From positions 1-34,302 of the forward strand of contig CACZPU010000029.1 in assembly GCA_902783165.1 (NCBI GenBank): a stretch of 34,302 bases of DNA, in the 5' to 3' direction. This document shows positions 1-8,404 of the stretch, piece by piece; within the stretch, counting starts at the first letter, position 1, and every line of letters begins with the position of its first letter. This DNA is from an uncultured Prevotellaceae bacterium. GTDB lineage: Bacteria; Bacteroidota; Bacteroidia; Bacteroidales; Bacteroidaceae. Position numbers and translations under genes: made by a program. The notes beneath the pieces were generated by a model. That model searched no databases. It was not told the origin of the DNA and saw nothing but the letters and a program-made list of their open reading frames with translations.

Positions 1-294
1 AATCTGACATGGCAAAATCCTGAGCAACTTTTTGTTGCTCAGGTACTTATAAAGAAAGTTAAACTAAAGTGCTTCGGAATTTAGGTTTATTCTCTTCTTT
101 TTCCCGTTTTTTATCGCCTACCTGTAGCATATCTGTCAAATGATGGAATACTAATTGCAGAATGAGTAATGGCCCGTTTCAATGTCCACTATCATCTTGT
201 TCAACTTGTTTTCTATGTATATACTCCAGCCTGTTTTGAACTGAACAGCGACTGTTGGAATGTAGAAGAACAGACTTTGGTGATGGCAAACACG
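1..294. other. Left-edge non-coding stretch with one stem-loop
   Basis: No convincing gene is seen here. Short open frames exist on both strands but they lack family resemblance and a promoter. The one clear structure is the hairpin at 19-43, described separately. The rest is AT-rich and lies downstream of the minus-strand M64 peptidase gene, whose stop codon is at 295-297. Confidence 0.6.
19..43. terminator. Perfect 10-bp stem-loop, possible terminator
   Basis: CCTGAGCAAC (19-28) pairs perfectly with GTTGCTCAGG (34-43) around a five-T loop. No long T-run follows on the plus strand; on the minus strand the stem is followed by ATTTTG. It could end a gene to the left of the window or, weakly, the minus-strand M64 gene. 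The structure is certain from sequence; its role as a terminator is inference. Confidence 0.5.
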
Positions 295-1569
295 TTATTC
301 TGTGTAGAATTTGATGAGTTTTTCCAATGCCTGTCGGCAGATTGGGCAGAACTCCGGATACTCGTTTGTGCGCATTCTGCAATCTTGCATTCCACGGTAA
401 ACACCATTGAGACTATAGCCGGCGCCTTCGTAGACGCCCACTTTGTTGGCATATTCTTTTGTCGCAGGTGTAGGTATTGGAGTGTTCTTGTCAATCATGT
501 TTTCCCATTTCCCTTTGAAGTTCTTTAATGTTGTCAGATTGGGTTCCCATGGCTCGACATCGCTCGGATACATGGGAATGGCTTCGTTCTCATAGGCATA
601 TTCATCGCCTAATCCGGCAAAGCTATGTCCAAATTCATGAACCACGACAGGACGGAACTTCGGATGATGTGCCATAGATAAGTTGTATGAGTTCAGAATG
701 CCACCACCGCCGTACTTCTCGGTGTTTACAAGAACGATGATATGCTCGTAGGGGGTTCCGGCCAACCAATTGTGCAAGTCTTTCAAATTGAGTGTGGTGA
801 GATAGCGATCGCTATAGAATGTGTCGAAATGGGAACTCAAAGCAGTGTTTTTCCAAATTCCTTTCGATGGTTCGCTGGTTCCACTTTCTGCCGATGGCGA
901 CATGACGGCAATCAGGTTGAACCTGTCTTTCATCTGCTTGTATGGTTCATGGCTGAACAGAGCTTCCATGGCCAATTTGGCATCGTTAATAAAAGTGCCC
1001 ATTTCTTCTTGCCGGTATCCTTCGGCAACATAGGCGATATGTATGCATCGGTTGGTGTCGGCTGCTTCCTGAAGTGTGATGAAGGGTGCACGCAGCTTGT
1101 CTCCTAAGCGGCGAATGAGAATGTCATCAGGGTTCACTTGATGGGTGAGTGTTGTCATCACCTGTCTTCTGTTGTTGTATAAATTGACAGTGATATCAAC
1201 GGTTTGTTTGGGAAAAGGGACAAGAAACACGTTCTCAAACGATTTTTTCTCCTTTTTTGCTTCATCGTAGGATAGCCACTCCTGAAACAAGGTGGAGAAA
1301 GAGTTTCGGTATATCACCAATTGTGTGGAATGGTCTTTCACAATGATTTGTCCGTTGCCTTCCACAGGCACATCTGCCAGATGCTTTTTCTTGCCATACC
1401 ATCCAGGCATCTTGTTCAGCTTGTCAACATAGATGTCTTGGCGCTGAACATTTCCTGAGAAAGTGTAGTCAATGCGGAGTGTCTGATTGTTGAAATATTT
1501 TTCAAAGTCTTGTGCCTGCGCTGCCACAGTTAGCATGGCAGCAACTGCGAGAATTAGTAGTTTTTTCAT
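295..1569 (-). CDS. M64-family zinc metallopeptidase (IgA-peptidase-M64-like), secreted
   Basis: 424 residues. The N-terminus (MKKLLILAVAAMLTVAAQAQ) is a signal peptide, so the mature enzyme is probably periplasmic, surface-bound or secreted. Residues about 20-150 fit the M64 N-terminal domain and about 155-420 the catalytic domain. The zinc site is visible as HEFGHSFAGLGDEY: H311 and H315 with catalytic E312, and D322 as the likely third ligand. M64 was named for a Clostridium ramosum IgA protease; Bacteroidota members are mostly uncharacterised, so an immunoglobulin substrate must not be assumed. The start lies 6 bp after the folK stop, so the two genes are probably cotranscribed. A cysteine-rich tail near the C-terminus (CRMR...CPICRQ) may form disulfides or bind metal. 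Family assignment is strong; substrate unknown. Confidence 0.9.
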   Translation of the reverse strand: MKKLLILAVAAMLTVAAQAQDFEKYFNNQTLRIDYTFSGNVQRQDIYVDKLNKMPGWYGKKKHLADVPVEGNGQIIVKDHSTQLVIYRNSFSTLFQEWLSYDEAKKEKKSFENVFLVPFPKQTVDITVNLYNNRRQVMTTLTHQVNPDDILIRRLGDKLRAPFITLQEAADTNRCIHIAYVAEGYRQEEMGTFINDAKLAMEALFSHEPYKQMKDRFNLIAVMSPSAESGTSEPSKGIWKNTALSSHFDTFYSDRYLTTLNLKDLHNWLAGTPYEHIIVLVNTEKYGGGGILNSYNLSMAHHPKFRPVVVHEFGHSFAGLGDEYAYENEAIPMYPSDVEPWEPNLTTLKNFKGKWENMIDKNTPIPTPATKEYANKVGVYEGAGYSLNGVYRGMQDCRMRTNEYPEFCPICRQALEKLIKFYTE

Positions 1570-1575
1570 GAGATT

Positions 1576-1965
1576 TTATGGTTGTTGATTGATTTCATTG
1601 TATAAGATCTTAATATATCGTCGGTTCCAATCGTTGGCATGATGTTTCGTTCCGTTGTACTCCAAGATGTCGATGTCCATTTCAATGATACCATTCCGAC
1701 GTTTTTCCGCTTGGTCGTTGCATGCTGATTCAATGGTGTTGCATGCTTCTTTCAATTGACCGTAGTCAAGGTCGGTGTGCCCGATGGCCATGCAGTTGTG
1801 GAAGTCTGCAGCCTTAATGCCAATAGCCCTAGTCCTCATGATACGGCTGAACTGGATGTCTTCAAATAATGATTGAAGTGCCAGTTTGGCGTTTTCTATA
1901 TTTGGGCGCCTGTTGGCATTGCTTCCTATGGCTAAGACGACTCTGATTTTGTTAATATTCTTCAT
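1576..1965 (-). CDS. folK: HPPK-type folate-pathway pyrophosphokinase, compact
   Basis: Using ATG at 1965 the protein has 129 residues (MKNINKIRVVLAIGSN...). The N-terminal VVLAIGSN-NRRPNI stretch and the later EMDIDILEYNG segment match 6-hydroxymethyl-7,8-dihydropterin pyrophosphokinase, which transfers pyrophosphate from ATP to the pterin in folate synthesis; D-x-D in the second segment would hold Mg2+. The frame stays open upstream to 2166, but that extension overlaps the flippase gene and contains a promoter, so it is not translated. At 129 residues it is shorter than most stand-alone HPPKs (about 150-165), and the usual R/P-rich loop region is reduced, so activity is likely but not certain. 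It lies just upstream of the M64 gene. Confidence 0.75.
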   Translation of the reverse strand: MKNINKIRVVLAIGSNANRRPNIENAKLALQSLFEDIQFSRIMRTRAIGIKAADFHNCMAIGHTDLDYGQLKEACNTIESACNDQAEKRRNGIIEMDIDILEYNGTKHHANDWNRRYIKILYNEINQQP

Positions 1966-2027
1966 TGGACAGATATGCATTGATGGTAAAGTCGGAATAG
2001 GTTCCGTTGCCCCGAATAGATTATTTG

Positions 2028-2059
2028 CAAAGGTAAGTATAAAAAAACAAACTACCAAA
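2028..2059 (-). promoter_or_regulatory. Bacteroidota promoter for folK-M64
   Basis: On the minus strand TTTG (2059-2056) is followed after exactly 20 nt by TACCTTTG (2035-2028), a perfect TAnnTTTG -7 element. Transcription would start near 2020, leaving a leader of about 55 nt before the ATG at 1965. This decides the short folK start. Confidence 0.8.
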
Positions 2060-2133
2060 AAAACTGATATATTGTGTGCAAAAACATAAGTGACATACAA
2101 TAATTTTTTGATGCCATCGTTATTGAATAGACA

Positions 2134-3579
2134 ATGAGAAACGAAGAAGAAAGCAGCTATAAACATATCCTGAAATATGTAGGTTTGTTTGGGAGCGTAC
2201 AGTTCCTGAGCGTATTAATCCAACTTGTGAGAAACAAGTTGGTGGCATTGATTCTCGGACCTATGGGAATGGGACTCAACTCATTGTTTAATAGCACAGT
2301 GCAGCTCATTTCTTGTTCAACAAACATGGGTCTTGACACTAGTGCAGTGCGCAGATTATCAGAACTATACGACCAGGGATTACAGCAAACATTAAACCAT
2401 CGAATCATGGTTATCCGTTCATGGACAATGATTACGGCATTGGGGGGAATGATGGTCTGTTTGTTGTTAAGTGGTGTGCTGAGTCATCTCACTTTTTCAT
2501 CAGCCGACCATCTTCTTCATTTTATGGCGTTGTCACCAGCCATTGCCATGTTGGCCATCACTGGAAGCGAAACGGCCATATTGAAATCACTCCGTCAGTT
2601 AACCAAATTGGCACGATTGTCTTTGCTGAATGTTTTTCTTGCCGTTGCCATAACAACACCAATTTTCTATTTCTTCCGACTGAAAGGTATCATACCCTCT
2701 ATTCTGATAGCTGCGTTCATACAAATGATTCTTACATTACGTGCATCATATCGTTTGGCTCCGTTGCGTATCTCGTTCAGAAAAGATATTCTTCTGCAGG
2801 GCTCAGACATGTTGAAGTTGGGCATTTCGTTTGTTTTGGCAGGTGTATGTGCCTCTGGCGCAGATTTTGCCATTCGTTCCATCTTGAATAATATGGGTGC
2901 ACTTGATGCAGTGGGGTTGTATAATGCCGGATTTGTGATGACTGTTACTTATGCAGGTCTTGTGTTCTCATCTTTGTCGTCCGACTTTTTCCCCCGTCTT
3001 TCAGCCGTCAATACCGATGTTAAAGAAAGCAATCTTTTAATTAATAAGCAGATAGAGGTGTCTGTGATGATTCTGGCACCCATGCTTATTGCTCTTGTGT
3101 TGGGTGTCCCATTGTTAGTCCCTATGCTTTTCAGTAGTGAGTTCCTGCCCATTGTTTCCATGGTTCAGATAGCCTCATTGGCTATGTTTCTTCGTGCCAT
3201 GAAATTGCCCGTTGCATTCCTTACGCTGGCCAAAGGAGCTTCTCGCGATTATTTCTTGTTAGAGGCCTATAGTGCTTTGGTTTTGGTAGTTTGTGTGATA
3301 GTTGGTTTCCGCTTATGGGGTATTACTGGAACGGGTGTCGGCTTGCTTGTCACAGGTTTTATTGATTATATAGTTGTCAATGTCTACGCCCGACTCAGGT
3401 TTGGCTACCGGATGTCTTTTAAGATGTTGGTGCTGTCGTTTGCCCAACTCATTTTGCTGCTTGGCACATTTGCCATTTGTATGGGAGCCGATTTGACATT
3501 CACATATTGGTTGTTTGGAGGTGCTATTGTCGTTGTCAGTTTGTTGACATCATTTCTTTTCTACATTATGTCTAATTGA
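2134..3579 (+). CDS. Wzx-type polysaccharide flippase (O-antigen translocase)
   Basis: 481 residues, hydrophobic throughout, with about 12-14 predicted membrane segments. The opening, with YVGLFGSVQFLSVLIQLVRNK followed by ILGPMGMGLNSLFNS, is the signature start of the MATE-like Wzx/O-antigen translocase group (polysaccharide transporter family). Such proteins flip undecaprenyl-linked oligosaccharides across the inner membrane for O-antigen, capsule or exopolysaccharide assembly. No glycosyltransferase cluster surrounds it, so it seems to be an isolated flippase, possibly serving a distant locus or a conserved cell-wall glycan. The ATG at 2134 gives a charged N-terminus before the first membrane segment. 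No clean TAnnTTTG element was found just upstream. Confidence 0.85.
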   Translation: MRNEEESSYKHILKYVGLFGSVQFLSVLIQLVRNKLVALILGPMGMGLNSLFNSTVQLISCSTNMGLDTSAVRRLSELYDQGLQQTLNHRIMVIRSWTMITALGGMMVCLLLSGVLSHLTFSSADHLLHFMALSPAIAMLAITGSETAILKSLRQLTKLARLSLLNVFLAVAITTPIFYFFRLKGIIPSILIAAFIQMILTLRASYRLAPLRISFRKDILLQGSDMLKLGISFVLAGVCASGADFAIRSILNNMGALDAVGLYNAGFVMTVTYAGLVFSSLSSDFFPRLSAVNTDVKESNLLINKQIEVSVMILAPMLIALVLGVPLLVPMLFSSEFLPIVSMVQIASLAMFLRAMKLPVAFLTLAKGASRDYFLLEAYSALVLVVCVIVGFRLWGITGTGVGLLVTGFIDYIVVNVYARLRFGYRMSFKMLVLSFAQLILLLGTFAICMGADLTFTYWLFGGAIVVVSLLTSFLFYIMSN

Positions 3580-3700
3580 CTCTTTGCCTTATTATCTTTT
3601 CTCGCATTTATTTTCAAGACTCGTGCATTGGCATTGGTTTTATGCCAAATTGTTTTTTTTGTTTTCGTATAAAAAAATAACATTGATTGTAATGAAAAAA

Positions 3701-3732
3701 TTTGGCGATAAAAATTATTTCCTTTATCTTTG
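3701..3732 (+). promoter_or_regulatory. Promoter of the NhaD-type antiporter gene
   Basis: TTTG (3701-3704), a 20-nt spacer, then TATCTTTG (3725-3732): a perfect Bacteroidota promoter. It lies inside the longest possible open frame, which opens at 3702, so that upstream start is excluded and ATG 3765 is preferred. Confidence 0.85.
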
Positions 3733-3764
3733 CGCATTATAAACAGTTAGACGACGAAGCTTTT

Positions 3765-5108
3765 ATGGCATTAATAATTGTTGCTATATGGATTGCAGGA
3801 CTTGTGATGATAGCCACAAGTTCGATGACCAAGATAAACAGAGCTGCCTGTGCCATTTTTACTGGTACGGTGGGGTGGGTGTTGTACATTTGCTACGGTA
3901 CCGACTTTGTGATGAGCCAACACCCGAGCGAGTATATTGATTTCCTTGGAGGTGCCAATCCTACAAGTGTTGCAGTAAAAGAGTATATTGCCCAAAATAT
4001 TTATCTGAAATATGTTGGACGAGGCGCTGAACTTGTTATATTTCTTCTTGCCACCATGACTATCGTTGAGATTCTCAACAATAATGGTTGCTTTGACTTC
4101 TTCCGTGAATTGCTCAAGACTCGTAATAGCAAGAAACTTCTATGGATGATGACGCTTATCACGTTTGTTGTGTCTGCAAACATGGACAATCTCACAGTAA
4201 CAACCATGATGCTTGTCTTGATGCACGAACTGATTCCAAATCGAAGGCATCGTATGGTGTATGGCTCTGCCATTGTGATTGCTGCCAATTGTGGAGGAGC
4301 CTTAACGGTGATTGGTGACCCTGTTGGGTTGTTTTTGTGGAACAAGGGTGCTGTGACGGCTACCAGCTATTCGCTTTCACTCGCACTTCCGTGCGTTGTG
4401 GCTTGCTTGTTGCCAACATGGTGGCTTTCCCGCCAACTCCCCGAACATGTGGATTTGCAATGGACGTCCATGCCATATCGAGGTGATGACACAAACCTGA
4501 AAGTATGGCAGCGGCTTGTGATGCTCATTGTTGGCATTGGAGGCCTGTGGTTTATTCCTTCGTTCCGCTCCATAACCAAGCTCAGTCCGTTTCTTGGTGC
4601 TCTTTGCGTGCTATCTGTTTTGTGGATTGTAAACGAAATTATGAACCGCAAATTGATGAATACAGACCAAATGATTCAGCGCCGCACCCCACGAGTGTTG
4701 CAATATGGGGTGTTGCAGCTGATGCTCTATGTTATGGGCATTGTGCTGGCTATTGGCGTTGTCCATGAAACTGGTTTCTTCTCTTGGCTGTCTGCTCAAC
4801 TTGACCATTATGTGCATCATATTTGGGTGGTAGGTGGAATGGCTGCAGCGGTTAGCACTGTGCTTGAAACATTTTCTACAAGTGTGTCATTCTTCACATT
4901 AGAAAATAATGCTCCGGAGAATGCATTATGTTACCGCCTTATTTCCTATAGTTGTGCTATGGGAGGAAATGTTCTGATGCTTGGAAGCATGAGCGGACTT
5001 GCTTTGATGAAGATGGAACACATCCATGTGGGATGGTATTTCAAGAATGTTGGTTGGATGGCAATCGTAGCATGGATGTTGGGCATGATGCTGCTTTGGT
5101 TGTTCTGA
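3765..5108 (+). CDS. nhaD: NhaD-type Na+/H+ antiporter (ArsB/NhaD superfamily)
   Basis: 447 residues from ATG 3765 (MALIIVAIWIAGLVMIATSS). The protein is polytopic, about 11-13 membrane segments. Motifs typical of NhaD-like ion transporters are visible: the early KINRAACAIFTG segment, SANMDNLTVTTMMLVLM in the first half, and ANCGGALTVIGDPVGLFLW, resembling the NhaD GG-x-x-T-x-IGD(P/V) region. The family exports Na+ (or Li+) in exchange for protons at the inner membrane. The upstream start at 3702 is rejected because the promoter overlaps it. The rubrerythrin gene follows after 63 bp with no obvious promoter, so readthrough is possible. Ion specificity is inferred from the family only. Confidence 0.88.
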   Translation: MALIIVAIWIAGLVMIATSSMTKINRAACAIFTGTVGWVLYICYGTDFVMSQHPSEYIDFLGGANPTSVAVKEYIAQNIYLKYVGRGAELVIFLLATMTIVEILNNNGCFDFFRELLKTRNSKKLLWMMTLITFVVSANMDNLTVTTMMLVLMHELIPNRRHRMVYGSAIVIAANCGGALTVIGDPVGLFLWNKGAVTATSYSLSLALPCVVACLLPTWWLSRQLPEHVDLQWTSMPYRGDDTNLKVWQRLVMLIVGIGGLWFIPSFRSITKLSPFLGALCVLSVLWIVNEIMNRKLMNTDQMIQRRTPRVLQYGVLQLMLYVMGIVLAIGVVHETGFFSWLSAQLDHYVHHIWVVGGMAAAVSTVLETFSTSVSFFTLENNAPENALCYRLISYSCAMGGNVLMLGSMSGLALMKMEHIHVGWYFKNVGWMAIVAWMLGMMLLWLF

Positions 5109-5171
5109 CGAATCTATTGATTATACTTAAAAAATAAAACTGATTATTAATTTTTTAAACAAAGAAACATT

Positions 5172-5729
5172 ATGAAGAAAAAGTTTATTTGCGCCGTTTG
5201 TGGATATATCTACGAAGGCGATGCAGCTCCCGAGAAATGCCCTATTTGCAAGGCTCCCGCATCAAAATTCTCTGAATTGAAAGAAGAGGGCGAAACAACC
5301 TATGCTACAGTTCATCGTATCGGTGACGGTAAACCCGAGGGTGTGAGCGAAGAGATGATTCAAGATCTTCGCAACCATTTCAATGGTGAGTGTGGTGAAG
5401 TGGGTATGTATCTGGCTATGGCTCGTCAGGCCGACCGTGAAGGCTATCCCGAGATTGCCGAGGCTTTCAAGCGTTATGCTTTTGAAGAGGCCGATCATGC
5501 AAGCCGTTTTGCAGAACTGCTTGGTGAGTGTGTCTGGGATACAAAGACCAATCTCGAGAAGCGTGCTGCTGCTGAGGCTGGTGCATGCGAGGATAAGTTC
5601 CGCATTGCTAAGAACGCCAAGGCTGCCGGCTTCGATGCTATCCACGACACTGTACATGAGATGGCTAAGGACGAGGCACGTCATGGAGCAGGTTTTGCTG
5701 GTCTTCTGAAGCGCTACTTCGGTAAATAA
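5172..5729 (+). CDS. Reverse-order rubrerythrin (N-terminal rubredoxin domain)
   Basis: 185 residues. A rubredoxin-type iron site lies at the N-terminus (C7-x2-C10 ... C23-x2-C26), followed by a ferritin-like diiron four-helix domain with ligand motifs including E73/E76, E106-x2-H109 and E168-x2-H171. This order is the reverse of classical rubrerythrin, which has the rubredoxin at the C-terminus. Reverse rubrerythrins reduce hydrogen peroxide, and in clostridia oxygen, in the cytoplasm with electrons from NAD(P)H-linked rubredoxin systems. Here it would protect an anaerobe from oxidative stress. It follows the NhaD gene and ends before a strong terminator. A second, classical rubrerythrin is at 17503-18045. 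Confidence 0.93.
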   Translation: MKKKFICAVCGYIYEGDAAPEKCPICKAPASKFSELKEEGETTYATVHRIGDGKPEGVSEEMIQDLRNHFNGECGEVGMYLAMARQADREGYPEIAEAFKRYAFEEADHASRFAELLGECVWDTKTNLEKRAAAEAGACEDKFRIAKNAKAAGFDAIHDTVHEMAKDEARHGAGFAGLLKRYFGK

Positions 5730-5866
5730 AACAGAATGGTGTTTTTCTGAGAAACTCTTGCCTTATTTCAGAATAGTATTCGGATGTTTGACAATAAAAA
5801 GACAACTTCGTTTCATTTCTGTAATTAAACCGACAGGTTGTTTCAGAGAAACCATTCATTTATAAT

Positions 5867-5910
5867 TCACCCGCGAATTGAATGACTCGATTCGCGGGTG
5901 ATATTCTTTT
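5867..5910 (+). terminator. Strong hairpin between convergent genes
   Basis: TCACCCGCGAAT (5867-5878) pairs perfectly with ATTCGCGGGTGA (5890-5901), followed by TATTCTTTTA. It sits between the rubrerythrin stop (5729) and the stop of the minus-strand DUF4861 gene (5962), so it can serve both strands. The T-run is better on the plus strand. Confidence 0.8.
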
Positions 5911-5961
5911 ATTCAGACCGAAGGAGTGTAGCTTGGCCAGATTTCTATATGATTTTTTATG

Positions 5962-7179
5962 TCATTTCTTGATGACGACAGGGCTTTCCAATTCCCTTTT
6001 CCATATTTTTAAGTGTTCAAACCATTCCTTGTCAGAGTGGAAACCAAAATCTTCGTTGTCGCTACAGAAAGAGATGGCATAGTGCAATTCGTCGTCGTTG
6101 GTTACTATCACAAAACCGTAGTTGTCTTTGTTGGCTGGTAGTTCCTTGTTGATGTATTGTTCTGGAATGCAGATGCCCAAGCCTACAGTCTCGCGCTTAT
6201 GACCTGCACTGTCTTTCTCAGACACGGGCCAATCGGTGCCCCAACATCCACGTAAGCCTTTGCCATCGGAATAGGCCGTTGAGTTTTTCACGTTGATGAT
6301 ACCTGTTGCAAACTGGTGTTCTGGAACAGCCCTGTTGAAACGTACATCTACCATGCAGTCACGATGACCAGCATAAAGTGTGTATCTTGTTGTCATCTTG
6401 ATCCTTGGCAGGTCATTCTGTTTCCATCCATCATCAATCACTTCAACGATTGTGCGTAACGGTCCACGGGCTACAATCCTTTGTGTGCGGTGGTTCACGT
6501 CTTCAAGCATGGTTGGTTCTTTACCGTTCCATCCACGTAAGGCACCAACACCAAATGTAGAGCCTACCCAGAGCACATCGTCGCCATATCCGGCATCCTT
6601 TTGCTGTTGATCAGGATAGAACTGGGTGTCTTTCAATTCCAACCCCTGATGATACTTTCCGTATATGTCCACCGTCTGCCTGTGATCGAAATAGATTCTG
6701 TAGGCCACTTTCTTGCTTTCGAAAGCAGCTCCGTGATGATGAATCATCCAATAAGCATTTGTGCCGTTCTCTACTGTCAACTGCGATATATACAAGTCTT
6801 GCTTGTTGCTCTCTTTCACTTTCTTGTTGCTGAGCATCATTTCGACATAGACCTGCGGTTCGTATTGCTTAGGCTCACCTTCGTTGGAGAATTCTATTTG
6901 AAATGTTTTTGTCTCTTTCTTCCCAAGGTCGGTAAGAAAAATGAGTTCATCAAAAATATCATCGCCGTCGAGGTCATCCAGCTGACACGCAACTTCTTTG
7001 CCTTTATACGAGACCATGGCTGACTTAACGTTGTTGCCATACTCATGGAGGTTCAATACAACCGGGACGGCCTCCCTGAAATCTTTCAATGTGTTGATTA
7101 CACTTATTTGAACTGTCCTTTGAGCATTTCCTGTGAGGGTAAGTGCACAAAGCAAAACAATGCTTAGTATTTTTTTCAT
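5962..7179 (-). CDS. Secreted DUF4861-family protein
   Basis: 405 residues with a signal peptide (MKKILSIVLLCALTLTGNAQ), hence exported. The body is beta-rich and matches my recollection of the DUF4861 family: a start of VINTLKDFREAVPVVLNL, the DDLDGDDIFDELIFLTDLGKKE segment, then YWMIHHHGAAFESKKVAYRIYFD and a G-rich VGALRGWNG motif. DUF4861 proteins are frequent in Bacteroidota and often found near carbohydrate-degrading loci, suggesting a role in handling a polysaccharide or uronate-containing glycan, but I know of no proven reaction. No SusC/SusD pair or glycoside hydrolase lies next to it, so context gives little. It appears monocistronic, with a -7 element at 7221-7228. Confidence 0.78.
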   Translation of the reverse strand: MKKILSIVLLCALTLTGNAQRTVQISVINTLKDFREAVPVVLNLHEYGNNVKSAMVSYKGKEVACQLDDLDGDDIFDELIFLTDLGKKETKTFQIEFSNEGEPKQYEPQVYVEMMLSNKKVKESNKQDLYISQLTVENGTNAYWMIHHHGAAFESKKVAYRIYFDHRQTVDIYGKYHQGLELKDTQFYPDQQQKDAGYGDDVLWVGSTFGVGALRGWNGKEPTMLEDVNHRTQRIVARGPLRTIVEVIDDGWKQNDLPRIKMTTRYTLYAGHRDCMVDVRFNRAVPEHQFATGIINVKNSTAYSDGKGLRGCWGTDWPVSEKDSAGHKRETVGLGICIPEQYINKELPANKDNYGFVIVTNDDELHYAISFCSDNEDFGFHSDKEWFEHLKIWKRELESPVVIKK

Positions 7180-7220
7180 ATTCCTTTGGTTGTTTTCTTT
7201 TTTTGATTGTTTATTTCTTA

Positions 7221-7228
7221 CAAATGTA
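7221..7228 (-). promoter_or_regulatory. -7 element for the DUF4861 gene
   Basis: TACATTTG on the minus strand, a perfect TAnnTTTG, ending 42 nt before the ATG at 7179. No TTTG lies at the preferred 20-nt distance, so only half of the promoter is supported. Confidence 0.5.
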
Positions 7229-7267
7229 CTTTATTTTATATTTCTATTTATTTTTTTTAGCAAATTA

Positions 7268-7299
7268 TTTGCATAATAAAATATTTTTTAGTATTTTTG
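7268..7299 (+). promoter_or_regulatory. Promoter of the GldB-like lipoprotein gene
   Basis: TTTG (7268-7271), a 20-nt spacer, and TATTTTTG (7292-7299) form a perfect promoter. The transcript would start near 7305, giving a short leader of about 25 nt before the TTG start at 7329. Confidence 0.8.
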
Positions 7300-7328
7300 C
7301 AACGAAAATTTAACTTTTTTGGCATAAC

Positions 7329-8123
7329 TTGGATAGAATTTACGCTTTTCTTTTCTTTCTTGTATTGTTGTTGTCGGGATGTGAATTCAACTTCCGCAAC
7401 AGCGATAACGCTGAAAAAATCATTGAAATTCAGCGCTACGACCGTATGGAAAGCGTTTATCTCACCACAGGCGATTTCTCTGCTCTACAGCAGATGGAAA
7501 CAGGTTATCCCATGGAAACACGCACGCTGATAGAAAACATCTTGAAAATAGGTGCTATCAACGACCCTGAAATTAACAACAAATTTCTGGCTTTCTTCCA
7601 AGACACTACGCTACAAGTGCTCATTAGCGACGTGAGTGCCCAATATGCTGATATGGACGATATCAATCTTCAGCTGAATATGGCTTTCAACAAGCTGGTT
7701 CGTTTTGTTCCCGGCTTGCCGGTTCCCAAATTCTATTCCCAAATTGGTTCCCTCGACCAGAGCATTGTCGTGGGCGACGATCGTGTGGGTATTTCTCTCG
7801 ACAAGTATATGGGTGAAGACTATCCTTTATATAAACGTTTCTATACAGACTTTCAGCGTAAGAGTATGACACGCGCACATATTGTTCCCGACTGTCTATG
7901 CTTCTATCTCATCAGCCTTTATCCTTTGCAGGGCTTTGACACCAGGAGTCAATATGAACGTGATATGCATGTGGGCAAGATGATGTGGGTATGCAACCAG
8001 GCGCTAGGTTATAAATTTTTCAAGACCAAGTATGTGGAAAAGATTGCTGCTTACATGAGGCAGAATCCTCATTTCTCCATCGAGAATCTACTTAAATCGA
8101 GCGACTACAGCATGTTCAATTAG
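7329..8123 (+). CDS. GldB-like lipoprotein, TTG start
   Basis: 264 residues. The start is TTG at 7329: an in-frame stop lies at 7311-7313 and no ATG or GTG precedes the signal sequence MDRIYAFLFFLVLLLSGC, whose lipobox cysteine is C18. The promoter just upstream supports this start. The mature protein resembles the gliding-motility lipoprotein GldB group, with a GISLDKYMGEDYPLYKRFY segment matching the family's conserved SLD-Y-G-DYP core. GldB is needed for gliding and type IX secretion-linked functions in Flavobacterium; many non-gliding Bacteroidota keep a homologue whose role is unclear. No other gld gene is nearby. Family assignment is fairly confident; a motility role is not implied. Confidence 0.8.
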   Translation: MDRIYAFLFFLVLLLSGCEFNFRNSDNAEKIIEIQRYDRMESVYLTTGDFSALQQMETGYPMETRTLIENILKIGAINDPEINNKFLAFFQDTTLQVLISDVSAQYADMDDINLQLNMAFNKLVRFVPGLPVPKFYSQIGSLDQSIVVGDDRVGISLDKYMGEDYPLYKRFYTDFQRKSMTRAHIVPDCLCFYLISLYPLQGFDTRSQYERDMHVGKMMWVCNQALGYKFFKTKYVEKIAAYMRQNPHFSIENLLKSSDYSMFN

Positions 8124-8404
8124 TTTTTTCTTCGCATAATCTTGTACAACCTGTTTAGTTTTTTTGTCTATCCTCTTATTTCTATGTGTCGAATAAGGAT
8201 ATAGAATAATATTAGGATTTGTGGTTGCATGTATTCTCGCGTGAAGATGGTCACATATTAATTCAATAGAGCAAATTATGGGTAGATATTTGTTATAGAA
8301 GATTTCTGGATATCAAGATAATGAAGTCATGATGAAGCCCCACGTGAAATAGAAGCAGATAAAGAATCTAATGAATATGAACCTTCCATGGATTTAGACT
8401 CTAT
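8124..8404. other. Intergenic stretch with a possible decayed coding remnant
   Basis: No intact gene is seen. In 8306-8456 (plus strand) two overlapping frames read like consecutive pieces of one acidic protein: KISGYQDNEV in one frame and, after a shift near 8328, EAPREIEADKESNEYEPSMD in another, running to a stop at 8454-8456 inside the antisense of the next gene. This could be a frameshifted remnant or chance. Confidence 0.3.

Noticed and set aside
169-528. A 119-codon plus-strand frame at the left edge
   Set aside because: Mostly antisense to the M64 peptidase gene, with no signal, promoter or recognisable domain.
2421-2891. A 156-codon plus-strand frame inside the flippase gene
   Set aside because: Same strand, different frame; composition is not protein-like and the flippase frame is intact and family-matched.
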